Program-made: the position numbers and the translations under genes
The notes under the pieces: generated by a model
Told to the model about the DNA's origin: nothing
Seen by the model: only the letters and a program-made list of their open reading frames with translations
Database searches by the model: none
NCBI RefSeq assembly: GCF_900117415.1
Contig: NZ_FPEI01000006.1
Span: 2,108,001-2,172,000, forward strand
From: Hyphomicrobium sp. CS1BSMeth3
Lineage (GTDB): Bacteria; Pseudomonadota; Alphaproteobacteria; Rhizobiales; Hyphomicrobiaceae
Direction: 5' to 3'
DNA length: 64,000 nucleotides
Shown here: positions 53,317 through 62,113 of the stretch, one piece after another
How the letters are laid out: each line of letters begins with the position of its first letter
Numbering within the stretch: position 1 is the first letter of the stretch

Positions 53317-53981
53317 CCGATCCGCTCCAACACGCGACGCTCGATGATCCGCAAGACCGCGCCAAGTGCCCCTGTCAAGGCGAGGTAGATCAAGGCGATC
53401 GCGAGGAATATCTCCAATGTTACGGCCAATCTCTCGATCGAGACCTTCCCCACCATCGTCAGATCGACCACGCCGATAGCCGACACCAGCGATGTGTCCT
53501 TGACCAGGATGATGAGCTGATTGCCGATCGGACCGAGAATGCGAAGGCCCGCTTGCGGCAGGATGACATTGCGGAGCGCCGTGGCCCACGTCATGCCCAT
53601 TGCGCGGGCTGCATCCCATTGGCGCTGACTGATGGACTCGATGCCGCCACGATAGATCTCGGCCAGAAACGCGGCGTGCTGCATGGCGATGCCGATCACG
53701 CCGCACATGAATTCCGAAGGGTACAATCCGAGTAGCGGCAGGCCGAAATAGATCAGGTAGATCTGCAGAAGGAGCGGCGTATTGCGCATGAACTCGATGT
53801 ACGCGCCCGTCACCGCATGAATGATCGAGCCGCCCCACATTCGCAGCGGCGTGAGCAGCAAAGCACCAAGAAGCGCCAGCGGGATGGCCGCGAGCGCTAC
53901 GCTGATTGTCACCGCGAAACCGGAAACAAGGCTCGGATAGAGCCTCGCCCAGATCGCGAGCAGGTTCACGAGAAAATCCAT
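53313..53981 (-). CDS. Polar amino-acid ABC transporter permease
   Basis: The 222-residue permease has YIEFMRNTPLLLQIYLIYFGLPLLG (in part) and the EAA region QRQWDAARAMGMTWATALRNVILPQAGLRILGPIGNQ (in parts), typical of the His/Glu/Arg/opine group. Together with the next gene it forms a heterodimeric channel. It starts 24 bases after the binding-protein gene. Confidence 0.92.
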   Translation of the reverse strand: MDFLVNLLAIWARLYPSLVSGFAVTISVALAAIPLALLGALLLTPLRMWGGSIIHAVTGAYIEFMRNTPLLLQIYLIYFGLPLLGLYPSEFMCGVIGIAMQHAAFLAEIYRGGIESISQRQWDAARAMGMTWATALRNVILPQAGLRILGPIGNQLIILVKDTSLVSAIGVVDLTMVGKVSIERLAVTLEIFLAIALIYLALTGALGAVLRIIERRVLERIG

Positions 53982-54005
53982 CGAGCTTGAACGCGGCTGG
54001 CTACG

Positions 54006-54854
54006 TCACGCTCGCGCACGCTTCGGCTCGACACCGAACCACTTCTTATAGATGGCCTTATACTCGCTGAACCGACTACCGCCCAACATCTCCGCGACGA
54101 TCGTGTCGAGGAACAGCCACCACTTGAAGTCCTCATGGCGGAGGAAGATGCCGTTGCCGGTCACATCCGTCAGCCATTCGTCGAGAATCCGGTACTCGGG
54201 ATTGTCCTTCATGTAGTAGAGCGCGACCGGCGCATCGAGCTGACAGGCCGTGGCGCGGCCGAGCTTCACCGCATTGAACTGTGCGGAGATCGCGTCGAAC
54301 GTCAGAAACTTGGCGTTCGGATAGAGCCGCTTGCCCCGCTCCTCCTGCACCGGCGCCGTGAGATGCGCCACCGTGTGCTCGGGCTTGTTGAGGTCGGCGA
54401 TGGTCTTGACCGGGCTGTCCTTGCGAACGACGAGCACGATGCCGCTGTCGATGTAGGGCCGGGTGAAGGCAACCTGAAGCACGCGATCCGGATAGATCGT
54501 CGTTACCATGATGCCGAAGTCGATCGTGCCATTCTGCGTGTTTGGCCAGCGCGCGGCAAAGCCCTGCTTGAACAACTCGATCTTCGTTTCGTCACCGAAG
54601 ATGCCCTTCGCGACGAGCTTTGCCACGTCGATGTCGAAACCGACGATTTCACCCTTCTCATCGATGAAGCCGAATGGCGGCGCCTCGCTTGTCACGCCGA
54701 CAATCACCTTCCCGCGCGCCCTGACTTCGTCGAGCTTGGACTTCACTGCGGAACCTGTGACCTGAGCCGATGCCGTGGGTGCCTGCGCAAGCACAATGCC
54801 GGCGCTGGCGGCCGTTCCGACGCCAGCAGCTACGAATTCACGCCTGTTCTTCAT
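54006..54854 (-). CDS. Amino-acid ABC transporter substrate-binding protein
   Basis: A secreted family 3 binding protein of 282 residues with an Arg-rich signal (KNRREFVAAGVGTAASAGIVLA) and cleavage near PTASAQ. The ligand-binding lobes contain GVTSEAPPFGFIDEKGEIVGFDIDVAKLV (in parts), FGIMVTTIYPDRV and ATACQLDAPVALYY. GGAGGTGGAG precedes ATG 54854. It would bring an amino acid to the PLP enzymes encoded just upstream in the same operon. Confidence 0.92.
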   Translation of the reverse strand: MKNRREFVAAGVGTAASAGIVLAQAPTASAQVTGSAVKSKLDEVRARGKVIVGVTSEAPPFGFIDEKGEIVGFDIDVAKLVAKGIFGDETKIELFKQGFAARWPNTQNGTIDFGIMVTTIYPDRVLQVAFTRPYIDSGIVLVVRKDSPVKTIADLNKPEHTVAHLTAPVQEERGKRLYPNAKFLTFDAISAQFNAVKLGRATACQLDAPVALYYMKDNPEYRILDEWLTDVTGNGIFLRHEDFKWWLFLDTIVAEMLGGSRFSEYKAIYKKWFGVEPKRARA

Positions 54855-54949
54855 GAACTCCACCTCCACACTAAAGGCATGCCAAGACCCCGCCTCCCTC
54901 CGTAGGCGTCGAGCTTCCCTCCCATGAACGTCTCAGACTTTTATTGTTC

Positions 54950-56338
54950 TTATTCAGCGGCCACTGGCCGATCCCCAATCGACAGGGAACTACTCTCTCT
55001 TATGTCGACTTCCTTCGGGAAGCCGTCCATGGCGCGCTTGATGGCAATGTCCATGCGGCCCACCACATCCTTGATCTCGGCCTCGGTGATGATCAGCGGC
55101 GGCGCAAACCGGAAGTAGTTCTTCACGCAGATCGCAGCGATGCCTTCGAGCGCGCAGTTATAGCGAATGCGCTCGGCCATCAGGGGATCCGGCGCTTTCG
55201 TCTTCTGATCCTTGACGATGTCGAGCATGCGATAGAGGCCCTTGCCGCGTACATCGCCGATGCACTCGTATTTGTCCTTGAGCTTGTTGAGCTCGGCCGC
55301 GGCGATCTCGCCGAGCCGCGCCGCGCGTCCCGCAAGGTCATCTCGGATGACGATGTCGAGCTGCTTTAGGGCAACGGCCGAGACCATTGGATCCCCGGGA
55401 TAGGTGCCCGACCACGGCAGTCCTGCATGTCCCCGCGTGCGCTCCGCTATCTCGTGGGTCGTGATGGTGCCGCAGATGGCAAGGCCCGCCGACAGGCCCT
55501 TGCCCCAGGTGACGATATCCGGTGTCACGCCGTAGTGCTCCATGGCCCACATCTTGCCGGTGCGTGCGGGCGCGAGCTGGCACTCGTCGAGAATGAGCAG
55601 AGCGCCCCAGCGCTTGGCCATCGCGGCAATGCGCGGGAGCCACTCCGGCGGTGGGACGATCATGCCGCCGGGCACGGGAATTGTTTCAACGATGATGCCC
55701 GCGATCTCCTGGCTCGTCGTGAACTCGAGCATTTCCTCGCTGAACTTCTGGCAGGCGATATCGCAGCTCGGATACGTGAGATTGACCGGGCAGCGGTAGC
55801 AGTAGGGCGGCTGCAGCGCGTTGGACTTGGCGGCGGGCATGAGCGGGCCAAGACCCTTGCGTCGGTTGCCGCCGACCGTCGTCATGGCCTCGACCGCAAG
55901 ACTGCCGCCGTGAAGGCCGCGGACCATGGAAACGATGTCGAACTTGCCCGTGTAGGCGAGCGCCATGCGCATGGCGATCTCGTTGGCTTCCGAGCCCGTG
56001 ACCGCGAAGTTGACCACTTTGAGCTGGCCGGGCGCGTGCTCGGTCAGGCGTTCGGCGAACTCGACCGTCCAGGGATTCGTGTACCAGGAAGACTGGTGAA
56101 TGAAGGTGCCCGCCATCTCCTTGATGACCTCGGTCAGCTCGGGATGGGAATGCCCGAGGACCATGCACATCATCCCCGAGCTCATGTCATAGTATTCGTT
56201 CCCATCCATATCGATGAGCTTTGTGCCCTTACCGCCCTTGAAGACAATGCGCGGGGTGTAGCGCCAGCCGAAGACGGACTTGGCATCGCGAGCTTGATAG
56301 TCGGCGTGCTGGTTCGAGAAGCGGAAGGATTTTTCCAT
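54950..56338 (-). CDS. Class III PLP enzyme resembling 2,2-dialkylglycine decarboxylase
   Basis: The 462-residue protein is a class III aminotransferase. It shares with dialkylglycine decarboxylase (DgdA) segments such as DGNEYYDMSSGMM...VLGHSHPE, AVTGSEANEIAMRMA, LLILDECQLAPARTG, and YECIGDVRGKGLY...DIVKDQKTK; the PLP lysine is in VTWGKGLSAGL. DgdA decarboxylates alpha,alpha-dialkyl amino acids and transfers the amino group to pyruvate. A run of cysteines at YCYRCPVNLTYPSC is unusual. A plain omega-transaminase cannot be excluded. ATG 56338 with AAGGTG upstream was chosen. Confidence 0.82.
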   Translation of the reverse strand: MEKSFRFSNQHADYQARDAKSVFGWRYTPRIVFKGGKGTKLIDMDGNEYYDMSSGMMCMVLGHSHPELTEVIKEMAGTFIHQSSWYTNPWTVEFAERLTEHAPGQLKVVNFAVTGSEANEIAMRMALAYTGKFDIVSMVRGLHGGSLAVEAMTTVGGNRRKGLGPLMPAAKSNALQPPYCYRCPVNLTYPSCDIACQKFSEEMLEFTTSQEIAGIIVETIPVPGGMIVPPPEWLPRIAAMAKRWGALLILDECQLAPARTGKMWAMEHYGVTPDIVTWGKGLSAGLAICGTITTHEIAERTRGHAGLPWSGTYPGDPMVSAVALKQLDIVIRDDLAGRAARLGEIAAAELNKLKDKYECIGDVRGKGLYRMLDIVKDQKTKAPDPLMAERIRYNCALEGIAAICVKNYFRFAPPLIITEAEIKDVVGRMDIAIKRAMDGFPKEVDIRESSSLSIGDRPVAAE

Positions 56339-56365
56339 GGCTGGCACCTTGCTGGCGTGAGATCC

Positions 56366-57535
56366 TCAGTTCGGGAGCGATGCGCTCCCCATTCCGATTG
56401 CCGCCTTCCCTCGCTTCAGAATTCCGGCGAAGCGGTCGATTTCCTCGGCAGTGTTGAACATCCCGAACGAGACGCGCACGCCGTCGCGCTCCGGCGAGAC
56501 CCGTACCTTCTCGCTCGCGAGATAGGGAACCCAGGAGGCCGGCGTCAGCTTCAGCACAATGATGTGGCAGCGCTGATCGCGCGATCGCGGCCCCACGATG
56601 TCGATGCCGATCTCATCGAGATGCGCCAGCAGGCGATCACCCAGATCGAGCACATGCTGATTGATGCTCGCGCGCCCCACTCTCTCGATCAGATCCAAAG
56701 CCGCGTCGAGCGCATGGATGTCAGGAAGGTTGTAGTTGCCGATCTCGAAGCGGCGGGCGCCAGGCTTCAGCTCCATATTGTCGGCGCGTGCGACAAGATC
56801 GGATGGCGGATGAGCAAGGGAAGCAACGGCCAGATAGGCGGGCTTCAGATCGGCAAGCGCGCGGCTCACGCACAACACGCCCAATCCCTGCGGTACGAGA
56901 AGGCCTTTGTGGCAACCGAAGGCCACCATCGACGTCGGCATCGACGCCACGTCCAACGGCACGACACCGATGGACTGCATGGCATCGACGATCAGAGCGA
57001 TGTTCCTCTCGGCGCACATCTGACCGATCCCGGCGATATCGAAGATCTGACCCGAATGAAACGTGACGTGCGAAAGCGAGAGCGCGCGCGTCCGCTCATC
57101 AATGTGCGGGACGAAGCTCTGCGCACCCATGGACGCTCCCATGGGGACAAACCGCACCTCGACACCCTTCGACGCGAGATTGAGGAAGGCATAAGCGTTG
57201 TTGGGATGATCCCCCTCGACGAGAAGGACGTTGTCTCCAGCCGTCAACGGCAGCGCATTGGCCGCGATGTTCAGACCTTCGGAAGTGTTCTTCGTGAAAG
57301 CGATCTCGGAAGGCTCGGCACCGATGAAGGCCGCAACGCGCGCGCGGACCTTTTCGACGCGCTCAAGCCATCTTGGTTTGGGGCCGGCCGTTTCCAGGCC
57401 TTCACTGTAGAAGCGCTCGAGCGCGGCCTTGACGCTGACCGAAAGCGGCGACTGATGGGCTGTGTCGAAGTACAACATCTGGCGCGTAACCGGAAATTCC
57501 CGCCGCACAGCCTCGATGTCGAAGTTCGCGCCCAA
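56366..57535 (-). CDS. Class V aminotransferase (isopenicillin N epimerase/cysteine desulfurase fold)
   Basis: The 389-residue PLP enzyme begins with TTG at 57535, preceded by AGGAGAG. It has YFDTAHQSPLS near the start, FTKNTSEGLNIAANALPL (in part), VEGDHPNN, VDAMQSIGVVPLDV and the PLP lysine in FGCHKGLLVPQGLGVL. The group includes epimerases, desulfurases and small aminotransferases. It lies one base after the SHMT-like stop, so they are co-translated. The upstream frame to 57694 only reads through the SHMT-like gene. Confidence 0.88.
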   Translation of the reverse strand: MGANFDIEAVRREFPVTRQMLYFDTAHQSPLSVSVKAALERFYSEGLETAGPKPRWLERVEKVRARVAAFIGAEPSEIAFTKNTSEGLNIAANALPLTAGDNVLLVEGDHPNNAYAFLNLASKGVEVRFVPMGASMGAQSFVPHIDERTRALSLSHVTFHSGQIFDIAGIGQMCAERNIALIVDAMQSIGVVPLDVASMPTSMVAFGCHKGLLVPQGLGVLCVSRALADLKPAYLAVASLAHPPSDLVARADNMELKPGARRFEIGNYNLPDIHALDAALDLIERVGRASINQHVLDLGDRLLAHLDEIGIDIVGPRSRDQRCHIIVLKLTPASWVPYLASEKVRVSPERDGVRVSFGMFNTAEEIDRFAGILKRGKAAIGMGSASLPN

Positions 57536-57536
57536 T

Positions 57537-58859
57537 TCAGCTCTCCTGCGAGACGAAGGAAGGGACCGGATGAGCGAGCGCCATGGCCAAAAGGCGCTGC
57601 CGCATGGGCTCATCGAGCGGCGTATTGGGACCGCGCCCCAGAATTCGACCAATCGAGGCACCCAGCTCGCGAAACTCGCTTTGCGAGAAGCCACGGATGC
57701 TCATAGCGACGGTGCCAATGCGGAACCCGACACCGCGGCCGTCTCCAGCACGGGGAGGAAGGCCCATCGCGTTCGCCACGACGCCATACGCGCCGAATGT
57801 CGCGATGAGATCCTTCGGTATCCACGCCGTTGAGCGAGCGTCCGCGACGACCAGATGCGTGTCCGTGCCCCCGGTGTAGAGCGCGATGTCGGCTTCCTGC
57901 AGGCCCTCGCAAAGGCTCTGCGCGTTGGCGATAACCTGCGCCATGAGCGCTTTGAACTCGGGACGGCGCACCAGCTCCAACTGGACGGCACGCGCGGCAA
58001 TGATATGCACGGGCGCGGGGCCCTGCATGCCAGGATAGATCGCCTGATCGATCGCACGTGCATATTCGCCGCGAGAGAAGACGAACGCGCCGTTGCGGGG
58101 GCCGCATAGGGTCTTCTGCGTCGAAGTGGTGGCAACATCCGAGAAGGGTACCGGGTTCGGATGAAGACCGGCTGCAATCAATCCAGCGACATGAGCAATA
58201 TCTGCAAACAGCAACGCGCCGACCTCATCGGCAATCTGCCGCAAGCCTGCAAAGTCGATCCGCCTCGGATACGACGTCGCCCCCGCGACGATCATCTTAG
58301 GGCGCGAAGCTTTCGCTGCCTTTCGCACATCATCCAGATCGATCACGTCGCCAGCACCCACGCCGAATGTCGCGACTTCGAGGCCTATGCTGGACAGATG
58401 CCCAGGCGTGCCGTGGCTGATATGGCCGCCTGCCGTTTCGCCGAATGCCAGCAGTCGATCGCCGGGCTTCAGTACGGCGCGCAGCACGGCGACGTTCGCC
58501 AGCGTCGCCGAAAGCGCCTGAACGTTGACGGCCTCGCCACCGAAGATCGCTTGCGCGCGTTCGATCGCGATCCGCTCGATGGCATCGACGTCTTCGCAGT
58601 TGGCGACGCTCCGCCGCCCCACCCATCCGGAGGCATTCTTGTTGACGAGATGCGAGCCTTCCGCCTGACGCAGCGCCAGCGGGCTATACGAGGCCGAAGC
58701 AATAAGATTGATGGATCTTTGCTCGCGATCCGCATCGGCGCGGATGTGAGCAGCGACCGGATCGCGAAGCGCGGAGAGAGGGGCAGAGAAGAAGCTTGCG
58801 CCCGGGGCGCCGGCCCCATCGGAAATAGTCCCCGGCACTACAGCTCCCGCTCGCGACAT
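57537..58859 (-). CDS. Serine hydroxymethyltransferase-fold enzyme with altered active site
   Basis: The 440-residue protein is clearly of the SHMT family: IASASYSP, NCEDVDAIE, GGHISHGTPGH, PVPFSDVATTSTQKT with PLP lysine K249, and GFRIGTVA with the carboxylate-binding R380. Key SHMT residues are changed. Where E. coli GlyA has Tyr55, Glu57 and Tyr65, this protein has Asn75, Ser77 and Val85; the Glu-Asn of the IASEN motif is Ala-Ser; and the His before the PLP lysine is Gln248. These residues serve folate chemistry and catalysis. A folate-independent aldolase, such as alpha-methylserine aldolase, is a reasonable guess. It begins the operon with the importer. Confidence 0.85.
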   Translation of the reverse strand: MSRAGAVVPGTISDGAGAPGASFFSAPLSALRDPVAAHIRADADREQRSINLIASASYSPLALRQAEGSHLVNKNASGWVGRRSVANCEDVDAIERIAIERAQAIFGGEAVNVQALSATLANVAVLRAVLKPGDRLLAFGETAGGHISHGTPGHLSSIGLEVATFGVGAGDVIDLDDVRKAAKASRPKMIVAGATSYPRRIDFAGLRQIADEVGALLFADIAHVAGLIAAGLHPNPVPFSDVATTSTQKTLCGPRNGAFVFSRGEYARAIDQAIYPGMQGPAPVHIIAARAVQLELVRRPEFKALMAQVIANAQSLCEGLQEADIALYTGGTDTHLVVADARSTAWIPKDLIATFGAYGVVANAMGLPPRAGDGRGVGFRIGTVAMSIRGFSQSEFRELGASIGRILGRGPNTPLDEPMRQRLLAMALAHPVPSFVSQES

Positions 58860-59026
58860 CGAGGCCCGGCTCTGCCTGATCGGTGCAGGGCGCCTCGAAT
58901 CCGAGGGTGTGCACCTTCCCGTTGATGAGAAGCGTACACTCCGCGTTCGTAAGGTCTACTTATTATAATTTGACATATACATTAGAAGGATTGCACGATT
59001 GAGCGATCGCATTTCGGGGATCGTTC

Positions 59027-59926
59027 ATGGATTTCGTACGCCTCCGGACGCTTCGCGAGCTGTCTTTGCGCACGACGATGGCCGCCGTCGCCGACGCCCT
59101 GCATTTGTCGCCTTCGGCCGTCTCCCAGCAGATCGCTCAGCTCGAAGATGAACTGCAGGTCGAGCTGGTGGAGCGTCGCGGGCGCGGCGTCCTGCTGACG
59201 GCTGCGGGAAAACGGCTCGTTGCGCACGTCGAGCGCATCACGGCCGTGATCGAGGAAGCAAAGACGGAAATGGCCCAAATGCGGTCTGTCGTGGCCGGTG
59301 AGCTGCGAGTGGCCGCCTTTCCCTCGGTAGCGACGGTCAGCATCCCCAAGACGATCCAGCTTCTGGAGCGGCAGCACCCGCATCTGGTTGTCGTCTTCAG
59401 CGAACTCGAGCCGATCGACGGACTCGCCGCGCTCCGATCCTGGCAGGTAGACCTCGCTGTCATCGACGATCTGACGCTTCGAGGGGTGCTGCCGGTCGCG
59501 GGCATCGAAACGCAGAAGCTCGGCATTGACCAGCTCCTCGTCATGCTCCCCAAGACGCATCGCCTCGCGCGCAAGAAGTCCGTCTCTCTTGTGGATCTGA
59601 AGGACGAACGCTGGGCTTTGGATGCGCGCGGCACCTACTCGGATACGATCGTCGAAGCCTGCATGAAGGCCGGTTTCAGGCCCATGATCAACGGCAACTG
59701 CAATGGCTTTCCGGCGATCGCCGCAATGGTCGCTTCGGGCTGCTCGGTTTCAGTCATGCCGGGACTTAGGGTTTTGAGCAACCGCGGAGACTTCCGCGTA
59801 GCCAAACTCGATCCTCCGATCGTGCGAACGATCCAGGTGGCCTACCATGAAGGCGCGCAGCGCAGCCCGGCGATCTCGGCTTTCATCGAAACGATCAAGG
59901 CGAGCTCCCGCCACCTGGCCCAGTAA
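59027..59926 (+). CDS. LysR-family regulator of the SHMT-like/aminotransferase operon
   Basis: The 299-residue protein has a LysR helix-turn-helix (DFVRLRTLRELSLRTTMAAVADALHLSPSAVSQQIAQLEDEL, in parts) and an effector domain with FSELEPIDGLAALRSWQVDLAVIDD (in part). It is divergent from the SHMT-like gene with a 167-base gap that contains AT-rich promoter-like sequence near 58955-58985 (TATAAT on one strand, TTGACA at 58970-58975). It likely responds to the amino acid imported by that operon. Confidence 0.9.
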   Translation: MDFVRLRTLRELSLRTTMAAVADALHLSPSAVSQQIAQLEDELQVELVERRGRGVLLTAAGKRLVAHVERITAVIEEAKTEMAQMRSVVAGELRVAAFPSVATVSIPKTIQLLERQHPHLVVVFSELEPIDGLAALRSWQVDLAVIDDLTLRGVLPVAGIETQKLGIDQLLVMLPKTHRLARKKSVSLVDLKDERWALDARGTYSDTIVEACMKAGFRPMINGNCNGFPAIAAMVASGCSVSVMPGLRVLSNRGDFRVAKLDPPIVRTIQVAYHEGAQRSPAISAFIETIKASSRHLAQ

Positions 59927-59951
59927 GCGCGGATGCAAACGGAGCGTAGGC

Positions 59952-60884
59952 TCAATAGCCGAGGCTTCGATCCACGGTGAGCGGCAGCGGTTCGCCTCTT
60001 CGTGCGAGTCGCAGCGCGTGCGCAATGCCTTCCACAGCACTTTCTGGCACGGTCATGCTGGCGATGTGAGGCGTAACCGTGATGTTCGGATGCGCCCAGA
60101 AGGCGTGCTCATGCGGCAGCGGCTCTTCAGTGAAGACATCGAGCGTCGCGTGCGCCAATGGCCCAGCATCCAGCGCTGCCAGTAAGTCCGTCTCGACGAT
60201 ATGCTTCCCTCGTCCGACATTGATCAGCGTCGCACCCGTCGGTAGCAACGCAAAGGCTGCGGCGTCGAGAATACCTTCCGTCTCAGCCGTCAGAGGCAGC
60301 AGGCAGACCAATATTTCAGTCTTCGCCAGCATGGCTCTCAGGCCGTCCGCGCCGTGATGACATTCGATCCCGTCGATATCTTTGAGCCGGCGAGACCAGC
60401 CGAGCACGCGAAAGCCGAGCGTGGTGAGGAGCCGAGCGGAAGCCTGCCCCAGCGCCCCGAGGCCCATGATACCGATCGCCCGCGCCTCCGGATCACACCG
60501 GACGGGCGTGAGCCATTTCCCGACCTTCTGTGCCGCCTCGAAAAGATGGAATTCGCGGTGATAGCGGAGCACGGCCGTAAGCACGTATTCCGCCATGCTA
60601 CTTGTGAGTTTGGGATCGACGACGCGGACGATGGGAACCTCCGGCGGAATTCCATCGACGCTCCCGATCAGATGCTCTACGCCCGCACCTGTCGTGGCGA
60701 TAAAGCGGAGATTGGGTAAGGAGGAGAGGTCGATCGGCAAGCGCGACGACGTCACGATAAGCTCGATGCCTGCAGGATCGCCGACGTCCGGCCAGACGCG
60801 CACGGCGCAATCCGGGATTGCGGCCTGCAGCGCAGCCTGCCAGCGTTCACGACGATCCGGCTTGCACTGAAGAAGAATATCCAC
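59952..60884 (-). CDS. D-2-hydroxyacid dehydrogenase (NAD(P)-dependent, GhrA-like)
   Basis: The 310-residue enzyme has the nucleotide motif GIMGLGALGQASARLL (about residue 137), the catalytic Arg in CLLPLTAETEGILDAAAF...NVGRGKHIVE (two segments), Glu in DVFTEEPLP and His in TPHIAS. It interconverts 2-oxo acids and D-2-hydroxy acids such as glyoxylate or hydroxypyruvate. It lies 21 bases after the alanine-racemase-like gene on the same strand, suggesting one transcript, and is convergent with the LysR gene. Confidence 0.9.
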   Translation of the reverse strand: MDILLQCKPDRRERWQAALQAAIPDCAVRVWPDVGDPAGIELIVTSSRLPIDLSSLPNLRFIATTGAGVEHLIGSVDGIPPEVPIVRVVDPKLTSSMAEYVLTAVLRYHREFHLFEAAQKVGKWLTPVRCDPEARAIGIMGLGALGQASARLLTTLGFRVLGWSRRLKDIDGIECHHGADGLRAMLAKTEILVCLLPLTAETEGILDAAAFALLPTGATLINVGRGKHIVETDLLAALDAGPLAHATLDVFTEEPLPHEHAFWAHPNITVTPHIASMTVPESAVEGIAHALRLARRGEPLPLTVDRSLGY

Positions 60885-60905
60885 TGTGCCCTGGCGCGAA
60901 TTCGA

Positions 60906-62036
60906 TCAGCCGACGTGCGTGCGCTGCAGGCGATTGCTCAGCATGAGCAGGATGTCGCTGCCGGTCGTTCCCTGCCACGCCGCGAGGTCCTTAAGCGTAA
61001 TCTCCTCGCTGCCGCTGCGCCCCAGCACGACAACCTCATCGCCGACGCGCGCCTCCGGTATACCCGAGAGATCGATCACGGCATGCTCCGACGAGACGCC
61101 GAGCACCGGCGCCCTCTTCCCTGCGACGAGCATGTAGGCCTTGCGTCCCGGGAGCGGCGCCCGATTGCCATCCGCGCGCCCAAAGGGAAGTACGCCCGTC
61201 GCGCCGGTTACGCGCTCGGCGTAGCGGCTGGCGAACCCCGGCATCCGATCCGCGGCATCGGGCGCGACATGAATGAGCCGCGAGCGCACGGCCCTCGTCA
61301 CAGGTCGAAAGGCTGAGGTGTCGACGACATCATCCGGGAGAGGCGATTTCCCATAGAGGATACCGCCGGGCGATACGGCATTGCAGGCATCCTTGATCCC
61401 CGCGAGGATGCCGGCACTCGAGCGCGCCTGCTGGATGGGAATTTCGAGGCCGGCGCGCTTGATATCGGCGATGAGCGCATCGAATGCCCCCGTCCTCTGC
61501 TGAGCGAAGGCCATGCCAGCCGCGTCGAAGAACGGCAGGTGCGTATAGATGCCTTCCACCAACACATTCGGCAGCCGCGCGACATCGAGCGCAAACTGCT
61601 TTGCCTTCTTGAGCGGGATGCCAAGCCGGCCCCAACCGCTGTCGATCTTGAGATAAACCTTCGTCGGCTTACGCGCTGCCGCCGATACGGCCTCCGCGAG
61701 CTCCATATTGTGCACGGTCGGGACGAGGTTATGCGCGACATAGGTCGCCATTCCTGACGGCAGCGCGCCGCCGAACATCATGATCTCGGTATCGATGCCG
61801 GCCTTGCGGATCGTCATGGCATCCGTGAAGGAGCCAGTTGTCAGAGAGTGGACGCCACCGTCGGCCAGTCGACTGGCGATCTCCGACAAACCAAGCCCGT
61901 AGGCATTGCCTTTCACGGACGCGATAATCTTCGTTCCCGGCGCCAGAAGGCCCTTAATTCGCGCCAGGTTAGCGTCCAGCGCTCCAAGATCGATCTCCAT
62001 GATGTTCGGGCGTGTGTCCGAGGAGGCGTCGCTCAT
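60906..62036 (-). CDS. Alanine racemase-like PLP enzyme
   Basis: The 376-residue protein has the alanine racemase fold with PLP Lys42 in SVKGNAYGLG (usual form VKANAYGHG), KIDSGWGRLG, YTHLPFFDA, ARSSAGIL and a likely second catalytic Tyr272 in FASRYAER. The normally conserved GYADG loop is GRADG (286-290), and the MDQ-like site is SSEH. It may racemise a substrate other than alanine. The usual C-terminal domain is present. ATG 62036 gives a compact start. Confidence 0.85.
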   Translation of the reverse strand: MSDASSDTRPNIMEIDLGALDANLARIKGLLAPGTKIIASVKGNAYGLGLSEIASRLADGGVHSLTTGSFTDAMTIRKAGIDTEIMMFGGALPSGMATYVAHNLVPTVHNMELAEAVSAAARKPTKVYLKIDSGWGRLGIPLKKAKQFALDVARLPNVLVEGIYTHLPFFDAAGMAFAQQRTGAFDALIADIKRAGLEIPIQQARSSAGILAGIKDACNAVSPGGILYGKSPLPDDVVDTSAFRPVTRAVRSRLIHVAPDAADRMPGFASRYAERVTGATGVLPFGRADGNRAPLPGRKAYMLVAGKRAPVLGVSSEHAVIDLSGIPEARVGDEVVVLGRSGSEEITLKDLAAWQGTTGSDILLMLSNRLQRTHVG

Positions 62037-62113
62037 GAACTGATCCCCAATTGCGCACAACGACTGGATATTGGGCACGACGTGTGCATTGACGCAAAAG
62101 ATATCAGCTCATA

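Noticed and set aside
55427-57706. A 759-codon open frame on the plus strand
   Set aside because: It is antisense to two clear PLP-enzyme genes, its translation has no domain features and it reflects codon bias of GC-rich genes on the other strand.
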